DNA from: Adenanthera pavonina
Lineage: Eukaryota > Streptophyta > Magnoliopsida > Fabales > Fabaceae
DNA length: 64,000 nucleotides
Assembly: GCA_026686845.1 (NCBI GenBank)
Contig: JAIVEN010000012.1
Span: forward strand, 8,496,501-8,560,500
Direction: 5' to 3'
Both the position numbers and the translations under genes were made by a program. Positions 9,940 to 18,726 of this stretch are shown here, piece after piece. Below the pieces are notes generated by a model. It saw nothing but the letters and a program-made list of their open reading frames with translations. It had not been told where the DNA came from and ran no database searches. Each line of letters begins with the position of its first letter. Position 1 is the first letter of the stretch.

Positions 9940-10884
9940 TGTAACACCCCTTATGGCTTTGTTCTAGCATTGTGTGTAGAACCGGAGAAAAATAGGATGG
10001 AGGAAGGCTCAGGTAGAGGAAAATATAGCTCCACACTATGGCAAGAAGCAAGGCTGCCACGGTAAGAGTATATCCAATGGCTCTTTCCGGCTGAAAACTA
10101 GTGGAGCCGCAGCGAGGTATGTTGAGGCTGTAGCAAGAGTCGGGTTTCTAATTTAAATCAGAAACATTTCGGTCAATCAAACGCGAAGAAAAAGAAACAA
10201 AACGGAGGGAGCAATGAGGGAGCTCTACTAGGGTTTGCCATTTTTGGCCCTTAGGAGTTGTTTTCCGCCACTGGAAGCTTGGATTTAAGTTGGTAAGTGA
10301 TTTCTACTCCTCCCTCTCTATTTTCTTCGGTTGAACTTAGGGTTTTTCAGTTATAACTTTGGATCTTCAATTCTAGCTGAAATTCACCAATTGAAATGGA
10401 TATTATGGGATTAAAGAAGTGTGTTTTGGTGTTCTTGTTGCTTGGATGCGACTTTTGAAGGGTTTATGCATGATTTGAGCTTAACTATAGGTTATTTTCA
10501 GTTAGGGCTCTTGGGAATCCAAAGTGCATGGGATTGTTTGGTGTTTGAATGGTTCCTATGAGCTTAATGATGCATGAAAGGGGTGTTAAAACCTTAGGTT
10601 AGGCTAAAGTGGTTGAATTGTGGAATTTGGATATTTCGTATGTTATGTTAATTAAGATATTATGATATTGTTAAGGTTGTTTGGCAACTCGAGGAAGGCT
10701 AGTCGTGGGATTAGCATTCAAGAAAGCTTGTGGAATTCGTGTAATCGTGGTATTGACAACCTGAGGTAACCGGGTGTTTGTTTGTATTGTGTTGTTTATA
10801 TTGTATGATAGTACGTATATTTGTGTATATATGCATATTTTTTTCATGCCACGATATTGATGTGTTTGTATGTACTGTGTCCTA
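9940..10884 (+). mobile_element. Gypsy 3' LTR, first part (split by copia insertion)
   Basis: It begins TGTAACACCCCTTATGGC and aligns to about the first 930 bp of the LTR at 23068. Sequence stops at the TCCTA target site of the copia element. Only 7 further bases of this LTR (23061-23067) follow the copia before another LTR copy begins. Confidence 0.8.
10880..10884. repeat. Copia target-site duplication TCCTA (left)
   Basis: TCCTA is repeated exactly at 23056-23060, flanking the two copia LTRs. Confidence 0.95.
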
Positions 10885-11231
10885 TGTTGAAATCACGAGT
10901 TTTGATGATTTTAAACTAACACTCAAGAGCTTGGATTGAAGATATCAAAGGAGATCAAAGCTGTTTCTAGTGAAGATTTTCTGAGTATTTGCCGTTAGAT
11001 CTCTTGTAGGATCTTTAGTTTTTGTTATGATTGGGTAAAAGATTTTGATTTGAGAAAAAGATGTTTTCAAACCTTGATTTTGTGTTAAATCTTTACCTAT
11101 TTGAAAAACACCCACAAACAGACGAAGGCTGAAAGATTAAGCTAAACTGTCAAGTTGGAAATTCGAACTTTGCCTTTGGAAATTCGAATTTCGAGCTGAA
11201 ACTGAATAAGTCTGAAGAGATGGCTCTCTGT

Positions 11232-12081
11232 CAGATGAATTTTGACTGTTCAAAATTAGAATTTTCATCTAGTCTGAAAGAAGCCTTTCTGGTAACAGAC
11301 GAACTTCACACTTTCAAAATTCGAATTTCAAGAAAAATGAAGTTTGTGAAAACCAAAGAAATTCGTCTGAGACTATGATAAAATGCATCTAAAATCAAAA
11401 TGAAATTGAGTTTGATAAATGCTCTCTGACAGACGAATTTTGAACTTCTAACATTCGAATTTTCATAAAAGTCTGAGAGAAGCTTCTTTGCAACAGACGA
11501 ACTTTGAGTCTCCAAAATTCGAATTTCAGACAAAACAAAATTTGAGAAAATAGAAGAAATATGTCTGATACTATGTTAAAGTTCATCTGAGATCAAGAAT
11601 GATTTAAGTTTCAAAACTGCTCTCTGACAGATGAACTTTGAACATTAAAATTCGAATTTCAGAAGCTAAAATCTTAAGTCTGTTTAAGTGAAACATTGAC
11701 ATACGAATGATAAGAACTTGCAACATTCGAATGATGAAATTAGTCTGGAAAGAGTCTCTCTGACAGACGAATTTCACCCCTTCAAAATTCGAATTTCGAA
11801 GAAAGTAAACTGCTGTGTCTCTTTAAACATCCAGTGGACAAACGAATTTTGGGAAACCAAAATTCGAATTTCGAAGACACTGTAGCAAATTGAAAACACT
11901 GTTCACACTTAACCGAAAAACTTTCTTCTTGAAAATTCGTATGTCACATTGAGAAAATGTTTTGTAAGTTTCAAAATTCGAATTTCACTTAATGAACAGA
12001 CGAACTTCGTGTTGTAACGTTGGAAGCTTTAACCTTCGGTTCCTTCGAAATTCGTCTGTTGACCAACCAAAATTCGAATTT
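11232..12081 (+). promoter_or_regulatory. Array of CpG-paired hairpin modules in copia U3
   Basis: At least seven modules start near 11232, 11296, 11430, 11494, 11628, 11764 and 11839. Each has CAGACGAA-type and AAATTCGAATTT-type halves whose central CpGs are 22 nt apart (one module 21). The second half contains a 12-bp perfect palindrome. Each module can fold: at 11843-11866 the arms CGAATTTTGG and CCAAAATTCG surround GAAA. Less regular relatives follow to 12081. The position upstream of the TATA box suggests a regulatory role, which is inference. Confidence 0.6.
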
Positions 12082-12197
12082 CAGTATGTCAGAAACATTA
12101 AATGCGGTTGGTAAACGGATAGTTTTTCAGAGTAACCGTTGGATAACTTCTCCAACGGATAGATTAAAGTCTCTAACGGACATTTGAGACCTAAATC

Positions 12198-12205
12198 TAT
12201 AAATA
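12198..12205 (+). promoter_or_regulatory. Copia LTR TATA box
   Basis: TATAAATA in 'aatctataaatacaac', at LTR offset 1313, preserved at the same offset in the 3' LTR (22507-22514). It probably sets the U3/R boundary about 30 bp downstream. Confidence 0.7.
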
Positions 12206-12748
12206 CAACAACATTTGAAGTTGTGGGTAACGAATCAAACTTGTATATACCAAATTTCTGCTGAATCTTTTCTCAAAAGGTTTTACCCTCTCAACTTCTA
12301 TACTTGTACTGAAACTTTCATATCTACTCTTTTCAAGAGAGTTATTTCATTGTAATCAATCTACTCTTCATCTGGAAGATAGATTTACTTGTGAGGGGTA
12401 TTCACAAGGGGATTGAGAAGCACATGGTGAAAGTGCTTGGAGAGTATGAGAGAGCTCAGAAACAGAGCATACTCGTGTACTGTGGCCTTAGCAAGAAGCC
12501 CATTGAAATCCTTGCTGTATAGTGGATAAATCCCAAGAGGTGTCTTGGGGACTGGATGTAGGTCAAGTGGAAAGACCGAACCAGGATAAATTACTGAGTC
12601 TTCTTCTCCCTATCTTTATTTTTCAACTTGCCCTGTTTTACGCATTATTTTCATTATATTATGATATCTTCACTTACTTCACTTTGTGCAGAAAAATTAC
12701 AATCTTCCCAATTCACCCCCCTCTTGGGAAGTCAGCCTTGCTAACAAG

Positions 12749-12760
12749 TGGTATCAGAGC
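12749..12760 (+). other. Copia primer-binding site
   Basis: TGGTATCAGAGC, the exact complement of the 3' end of plant initiator tRNA-Met, 2 nt after the 5' LTR. Confidence 0.95.
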
Positions 12761-12801
12761 CTGGTTTCCCATTCAAAGGATCTTACAGTCCGGGAATAAA
12801 G

Positions 12802-14601
12802 ATGGCTGGCTTTGGAGAAAGCATACTTCCTGAGGGAAATAACACTAACAGACCACCAGGCTTCAGTGGAGAGCATTATGGGTACTGGAAGATGAGGATG
12901 CAGATCTACCTTCAATCAATTGATCTTGACATCTGGTCAGTCATTGAAAAAGGAGATTTCATTCCAATGGCTCTAACTGAAGATGGAGGACACAAAGAGA
13001 AGCTGGAAGCAGAATGGAATGATGAGGACAGAAGGAGAGTCCTACTGAATTTCAAAGCAAAGCATTGTTTAGTCAGTGCCCTGACCCAGGACGAATTCTA
13101 CAGAGTCTCACAATGCACCACTGCAACAGGAATGTGGGATACTCTGCAGATTGCACATGAAGGAACTTCTGGAGTCAGGGAGAACAGGCTGAACACATGC
13201 ATTGGGGAGTATGAAAGCTTTAGAATGGGTGAAGGGGAAACTGTAAAGGAGCTACAAAAGAGATTCACCCTCATTGTGAATCAACTGAAAAGCTTGGGAA
13301 AGGAATACACTCAGTCTGAGAAAGTAAGAAAAATACTCAGAGCTCTCCCTCTGGAATGGCAGCCCAAGGTGACAGCAATAGAAGAAGCCAGAGGAGAATC
13401 AATGGCCTCTGTCACAGCTCTCTTTGGCAGCCTTGAGGAGTATGAAGGAAAAATCAAAGCACTCAAGGAAGCTGGACTGGACAGAAAGAAGAAAGGCCTT
13501 GCCCATAAAGCTACTGATGAAAAGGAAGAAGAATCTGATGAAGGAGATGAGCTGGATGAGGAAACTCTGGCTATGATGGTCAGGAAATTCGGAAGATTCT
13601 ACAGCAAGAAGAAGAACAAGAGGTTCTTCAAAATGGGAGTTGCTGGAGAAAGCAAGAAAGAGGCGAAAGAACCTGTGACTTGCTATGAGTGCAAGAAGCA
13701 GGGTCACATTAAGTGGGACTGCCCCCAATTCATCAAGAAGCAAGAAAAAGAAAAGAAAGCTGCAGACAAAGGGAAGAAGAAGAAAGCCTATATCTCATCC
13801 ATATGGGGCAACAGCTCAGATGAGGAAGAAGAAGATGAAGATGAGATTGCCAACATTTGTCTGATGGCACTTGCCTCTGAAGAAGCCACACCCTCATGCA
13901 GCAGTGATCAGGAAGAAGAGGTATTTGAATCTGAACCTTCCTATTCTGAATTACAAGATGGATTTCATGAGCTTCATGATGAATTCATTAAAGTTGCTAA
14001 AGAACTAAAATTGGCAAAGAAAAGAATAAATAAGCTGGAATCTCAAAGCATAGTTTCTGACAATGCCTCTTTACCTGCTACTAAATCTGTTTGTTGCACT
14101 TCATGCACTGAACTTAAGCAAACTAATGACTACTTAGTTAAAAGCATGTCTAGGCTCACTAGAGGTAAAGATATGTTGTTTGCATTGATGGGGAGCCAAA
14201 GAATATCACAAGGAAAAGCTGGTCTTGGCTATGATCCGTGTGCTGTCAAGGAAAAGATTAGGAAGAAAAAACAGAATGCCTATAAAAGACAACTTGTGCA
14301 CGCTGAGAACAATCAAAAGAAAACCAATGCATCACATCACATTGAAACATATGATCAACCAAGGCATGCTAGACAAAAGTATTATCTGCACTGTTTTCTT
14401 CCTGCATCTCAATCTAGCAGTCCATTCACTACCTGTCATTTCTGTAATAAAAAGGGACATATCTCCAGTTCCTGTGTTTTGAAGAAAAATGGGTTTGACA
14501 GGAAAGTTAAATGGGTTCCCAAAGTTGCATCTACATCTAGGGGAAAATATACTGACCTAAAAGGACCCAAACAAATTTGGGTACCTAAAAAGAGAACATA
14601 A
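12802..14601 (+). CDS. gag: Copia gag polyprotein, 599 aa
   Basis: The frame is open from the PBS, but the first ATG is at 12802 (MAGFGESILPEGN), which is taken as the start. The N-terminal part has RPPGFSGEHYGYWKMRMQIY and 'LLNFKAKHCLVSAL', typical of copia gag (DUF4219/UBN2-type). ETVKELQKRFTLIVNQLKSL follows. A CCHC knuckle, CYECKKQGHIKWDC, is at residues 294-307. Acidic and coiled-coil-like stretches (about 350-450) precede a second knuckle, CHFCNKKGHISSSC, near 545-558. It ends GPKQIWVPKKRT. Gag forms the particle and binds element RNA. It is intact. Two knuckles and a long C-terminal extension are unusual outside SIRE-type elements. Confidence 0.9.
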   Translation: MAGFGESILPEGNNTNRPPGFSGEHYGYWKMRMQIYLQSIDLDIWSVIEKGDFIPMALTEDGGHKEKLEAEWNDEDRRRVLLNFKAKHCLVSALTQDEFYRVSQCTTATGMWDTLQIAHEGTSGVRENRLNTCIGEYESFRMGEGETVKELQKRFTLIVNQLKSLGKEYTQSEKVRKILRALPLEWQPKVTAIEEARGESMASVTALFGSLEEYEGKIKALKEAGLDRKKKGLAHKATDEKEEESDEGDELDEETLAMMVRKFGRFYSKKKNKRFFKMGVAGESKKEAKEPVTCYECKKQGHIKWDCPQFIKKQEKEKKAADKGKKKKAYISSIWGNSSDEEEEDEDEIANICLMALASEEATPSCSSDQEEEVFESEPSYSELQDGFHELHDEFIKVAKELKLAKKRINKLESQSIVSDNASLPATKSVCCTSCTELKQTNDYLVKSMSRLTRGKDMLFALMGSQRISQGKAGLGYDPCAVKEKIRKKKQNAYKRQLVHAENNQKKTNASHHIETYDQPRHARQKYYLHCFLPASQSSSPFTTCHFCNKKGHISSSCVLKKNGFDRKVKWVPKVASTSRGKYTDLKGPKQIWVPKKRT

Positions 14602-16304
14602 ACATTGTTTTGCAGGTCTGTCTCACAGCTAAGAAAAGCAATAAATGGTATATGGACAGTGCCTGCTCAAGTCACATGACTGGTGATAAGGAGAAGTTCA
14701 TCACCCTTAGAGACAAGAAAGGAGGAAAAGTGACCTTTGGAGGTGACCAACATGGCAAAATCGTTGCTATTGGAATTGTAGGCAAGAATCCAGAAACATC
14801 CATTGAAGAAGTGCTGTTTGTGATTGGCCTCAACCACAACTTGCTAAGCGTGAGTCAGACTTGTGACAAAGGAAACTGGGTGCTGTTTGACTCAAAGTTT
14901 TGCCTGGTCATCAGAAAAAGTGATCACAAAGTAATCCTCAAAGCTCAAAGGGATGGTAACTGTTATACTATTGATCTTGATGAACTTCCTCCCTTAGATT
15001 CTGTATGCTTAATCAGTCAGAATAATGATAGTTGGCTATGGCATAGAAGATTAGCCCATGTGAACATGAATCAACTGTCTAAACTGATTAAAAATGAGCT
15101 AGTAACTGGTCTACCAAAAATATCTTTTGAAAAGGATAAAGAATGTGATGCATGCCTAAGAGGAAAACAAACTAAATCATCATTTAAATCTAAAAATGTA
15201 GTTACCATAACTAGACCACTTGAACTGCTGCATATGGATTTAATTGGACCTTCTAGGGTAAAAAGTCTTGGTGGTAATATGTATGTGCTTGTAATTGTTG
15301 ATGACTATTCTAGATTTACTTGGACATTATTTCTTTCTTCTAAAAGTGATACCTTTGATGCATTTGTAACCTTAGCTAAGAAAGTGCAAAATGAGAAAAG
15401 TATTTCTATTGTGTCTATCAGGTCAGACCATGGAGGAGAATTTGAAAATGCATACTTTCTGGAGTTCTGCAATGAGCATGGGATTGACCACAACTTCTCA
15501 ACACCAAGAACTCCTCAACAAAATGGAGTGGTAGAAAGGAAGAACAGAACCATTGGAGAGATGGCTAGAGCTATGCTAATTGAGAAGGAACTCTCTCAAG
15601 TGTTCTGGGCTGATGCAGTGAATACAGCAAGCTACATCATAAACAGAGCCTACATCAGACCAATCCTTGGGAAGACTCCATATGAGCTGTACAAGGGAAG
15701 AAAGACAAATCTGTCACACCTCCATGTGTTCGGGTGCAAATGCTTCATTCACAACAACGGTAAAGAAAATCTAGGTAAATTTGATGCCAAATCCGATGAA
15801 GGTATATTTCTAGGCTATTCTAGTAGGAGTAAGGCTTATAGGGTTTATAATAAAAGATCAAATATAGTAGAAGAATCAGTGCATGTGGTTTTCATTGAAA
15901 ATGAAACTGTTTCAAAACATGTTACCAATAAGGATGATCTTACTTTCAATTTTGAAAAACTGGGAATTTCTGACAAAAGTAAAACTAAACCTCCAAAGAT
16001 ATATGAATCTGTTGACACAGAGGAAGATATCCAGGAGCAAGAGTTTGATGAAGAAAATAATGAAGAAATAACTCAAGAACTCCCTAGAGCTTGGAGATAT
16101 CAAAGGAATCACCCTGTTGATCAAGTAATAGGGAATGTTCAAGAGAAAGTCAAAACCAGAAAACAATTAAGGGATCAAATGCTCAACTGTGCCTTTATTT
16201 GTGAAATTGAACCCAAATGTGCTGAAGAAGCCTTAACTGATGAATACTGGATTATGGCTATGCAAGATGAATTAAAGAAATCAAGTTTGGGATTTAGTAC
16301 CTAG
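14589..16304 (+). CDS. pol: Copia pol part 1: protease and integrase
   Basis: Open from 14589 in the -1 frame relative to gag, overlapping gag's last codons. No ATG is near the start; the protease text begins after a TTG at 14610. Numbered from 14610, WYMDSACSSHMTG is the protease active site (Asp 16). WHRRLAHVNMNQL and CDACLRGKQ form the integrase HHCC zinc site. The core has MDLIGPSR (Asp 210), RSDHGGEF (Asp 273) and VVERKNRT (Glu 309), an exact D,D-35-E. The start of RT is present, but the frame ends at 16304 because about ten bases appear lost near 16280-16287 and the frame shifts. Confidence 0.9.
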   Translation, partial: KENINIVLQVCLTAKKSNKWYMDSACSSHMTGDKEKFITLRDKKGGKVTFGGDQHGKIVAIGIVGKNPETSIEEVLFVIGLNHNLLSVSQTCDKGNWVLFDSKFCLVIRKSDHKVILKAQRDGNCYTIDLDELPPLDSVCLISQNNDSWLWHRRLAHVNMNQLSKLIKNELVTGLPKISFEKDKECDACLRGKQTKSSFKSKNVVTITRPLELLHMDLIGPSRVKSLGGNMYVLVIVDDYSRFTWTLFLSSKSDTFDAFVTLAKKVQNEKSISIVSIRSDHGGEFENAYFLEFCNEHGIDHNFSTPRTPQQNGVVERKNRTIGEMARAMLIEKELSQVFWADAVNTASYIINRAYIRPILGKTPYELYKGRKTNLSHLHVFGCKCFIHNNGKENLGKFDAKSDEGIFLGYSSRSKAYRVYNKRSNIVEESVHVVFIENETVSKHVTNKDDLTFNFEKLGISDKSKTKPPKIYESVDTEEDIQEQEFDEENNEEITQELPRAWRYQRNHPVDQVIGNVQEKVKTRKQLRDQMLNCAFICEIEPKCAEEALTDEYWIMAMQDELKKSSLGFST

Positions 16305-16500
16305 ACCCAAAAATCATCCTGTTATTGGTACCAAATGGGTTTTCAGAAATAAACTTGATGAATCTGGAACAATAATCAGAAATAAAGCTAGATTGGTTGC
16401 TAAAGGGTATAATCAGGAAGAAGGTATTGATTTTGAAGAAACCTTTGCACCAGTAGCTAGGCTTGAAGCTATAAGAATACTGCTGCATATGCATGCATGA
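16288..16500 (+). pseudogene. pol: Copia pol part 2: RT fingers, frameshifted
   Basis: In the frame starting at 16288 the text reads WDLVPRPKNHPVIGTKWVF, NKARLVAKGYNQ and FEETFAPVARLEAIRI, the canonical copia RT start. It runs into TGA at 16498. Loss of one base near 16483 moves the proper reading into the next frame (AYACMKN). Neither piece can be made as one protein without recoding. Confidence 0.85.
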
Positions 16501-17729
16501 AAAATATTTTATTATATCAAATGGATGTAAAAAGTGCCTTTCTGAATGGATATATCATGGAAGAAGTATATGTAGATCAACCTCCAGGTTTTGAGGATCC
16601 TACAAAACTAAACCATGTTTATAAACTGAAGAAAGCTCTCTATGGTTTAAAACAGGCCCCTAGGGCATGGTATGAGAGACTGAGCAATTTTCTAACTGAT
16701 AAGGGGTTTAACAGAGGCAAAGTTGACACAACCTTATTTACTAAGAAAGAAAATAAAGATTTACTAATTGTTCAAATCTATGTTGATGATATTATTTTTG
16801 GTGCTACTAGTGAAACTCTTTGCAAGAAATTCTCTGAGTTAATGCAGGGAGAATTCGAGATGTCTATGATGGGTGAACTCAACTTCTTCCTTGGATTGCA
16901 AATCAAATAGCTTAATGATGGTATCTTTCTCAGTCAATCCAAGTATCTAAAGGAGATGTTAAAGAAGTTTGGAATGGAGAATGTCAAGCCAATGGGAACA
17001 CCTATGGCTACTGCAACCAAACTGGACATGGATGAGAATGGGAAGATGTTTGACATTACTCAGTACAGAAGAATGATTGGATCTCTGTTGTACCTAACTG
17101 CCAGCAGACCTGACATTATGTTCAGTGTCTGCATGTGTGCAAGGTTCCAATCATGCCCCAAAGAAACCCATGCAACAACTGTGAAAAGAATTTTTAGATA
17201 TCTTATTAGAACATCACAGATGGGTCTTTGGTATCCAAAAGGCAATGGAGAAGATCTCAAAGGATGCACTGATGCTGATTTTGCAGGATCCAAAACTGAC
17301 AGAAAAAGCACAAGTGGAACTTGTCAGTTTCTTGGAGGATCCCTGGTCTCATGGTTCAGCAAAAAGCAAAACAGTGTAGCCTTATCCACTGCAGAAGCTG
17401 AGTATGTTGCAGCTGGAAGCTGTTGTGCCCAAGTCATCTGGATGAAACAACAACTTGAAGATCTTGAGGTTAAAATGAAAGAGATACCAATCATGTGTGA
17501 CAACCAAAGTGCCATAAATATCACCAAAAATCTTGTCATGAACTCAAGGACAAAACACATTGAAGTTAGGCACCACTTCATAAGAGATCATGTTCTGAAA
17601 GGAGAAGTCAGATTAGAGTACATCCCAACAGAGGATCAAGTTGCTGATATACTCACAAAACCTCTATCAGAAGACAGACACTGCAAAATAAGGAGAGAAT
17701 TGGGAATGGTAAATCCCAATGAATTGTAA
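16487..17729 (+). pseudogene. pol: Copia pol part 3: RT palm/thumb and RNase H, one nonsense codon
   Basis: YQMDVKSAFLNG, KALYGLKQAPRAWYE and IYVDDIIFG (catalytic YVDD intact) mark the palm. At 16908-16910 a CAG-type codon has become TAG after FFLGLQIK, and the same frame continues to 17729. RNase H follows with CTDADFAGSKTDRKSTSG, 'ALSTAEAEYVAA', MCDNQSAINI, RTKHIEVRHHFIRD and 'DQVADILTKPL', with all acidic residues kept. Apart from the stop the sequence is well preserved, consistent with recent decay. Confidence 0.85.
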
Positions 17730-18726
17730 GTCATTTATGTGCAATTCTGTCTTTAGAGTATCTAATATTAGAATAAATTCTAACTTGAGCATCAGAGTAT
17801 GTTTTATTGTAGCTGCAGGTGCTCCTTGTGACAATCAATGGCTAAAAGTTTGAAAGATTGGAGCACTCCAGATTGGAACAACCAGAAAATGAAGTGAATG
17901 ATAAATATTCTAAGTTCTGGATCCATTCTGTAAGTTGTTAAAGTTGAAATTTGTATGTTGTTTGATTGCTAGATGAATTTCATTAATAAACTGTGTTTTT
18001 GAACTGGTCAACGTGGTCAACATTCGAATTTTGGTTGACCAACAGACGAACTTTGGCCTGTTATGCCTTGGAACAGTTCTCGATTATGCCTCGAAATTCG
18101 TCTGTTGAAGCTTGAAAGTTCAAATTTTCAAAAACAGAAATTTCAAAGTTATGATTGTCCATCTCTGTTGTACGAATTATTACTTCTTAACATACGAATG
18201 TTGGGCAATCTTTACAAAAGTTGAAAAATTCGAATTTTCAGTTCAAAATTCGTCTGTTGAATCATATCCTTCATGTTGAATTCTTGAAAGATGCAGTTCT
18301 GCATGCTTAATTCGTCTGTTGATTGATAGTTTGATTGATGCCTGCCTTTTTCTTTTCAACATTCGAACTTTGGTGGAACAAAATTCGTCTGTTATGCTTG
18401 TATAGCTTATTTCTAGCCACTGTCAGACGAACTTTCAGGATGAAAATTCGTCTGTCAGTAAGCTGTGCTGAACGGTTTAACTTGTAACTGCCCGAAGTTC
18501 GAATTTTGACCCCTCAAAATTCGTCTGTCAGACGGTTACACACCTTAAATGCGACGGTTTTCCGCAGAACAGATGCAACCCTATTTGTAACCTCCCTGAG
18601 TCTGTTCTGATTCTCTCTTCAATCCTCTTAACTCCTGTCCAAAAACCGTCATTCTTCACCGTTTAAACTTCCATTCGCATCCTATAAACCTATTCTCAGC
18701 CACATTCTGCATCATTCCACTGAGAA
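17730..18726 (+). promoter_or_regulatory. Spacer with inverted hairpin modules and U3-like sequence upstream of the extra ORF
   Basis: About 1 kb without coding potential. Modules at about 18020, 18227, 18361, 18424 and 18497 carry the same half-sites as the LTR array. From 18227 on they are mostly in the reverse sense (TTCGAA then TTCGTCTG). CpG-to-CpG spacing is 20-22 nt. Downstream, 'ttaaatgcgacggtttt' resembles 'ttaaatgcggttggtaaa' of the LTR just upstream of its TATA box. 'cctataaacc' at about 18680 could be a TATA element about 45 bp before the ATG. It may drive a separate mRNA for the downstream ORF. Confidence 0.5.

Larger units (their letters stand above)
10885..12746 (+). repeat. 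Copia 5' LTR
   Basis: Runs from TGTTGAAATCACGAG to CCTTGCTAACA. It differs from the 3' LTR at roughly 17 positions by eye, mostly C/T and G/A transitions, or about 1% divergence. It contains the hairpin-module array (about 11230-12081), a TATA box and a CT-rich R/U5 region. Confidence 0.95.

Noticed and set aside
12748..12801. Gag start at the GTG in the PBS
   Set aside because: The first ATG is at 12802 and is followed by conserved gag text; the upstream codons overlap the primer-binding site.
12522..12833. Open frame across the copia LTR/leader (also at 22831)
   Set aside because: Present in both LTRs as untranslated leader sequence overlapping the PBS, with no domain. It is a by-product of LTR composition.
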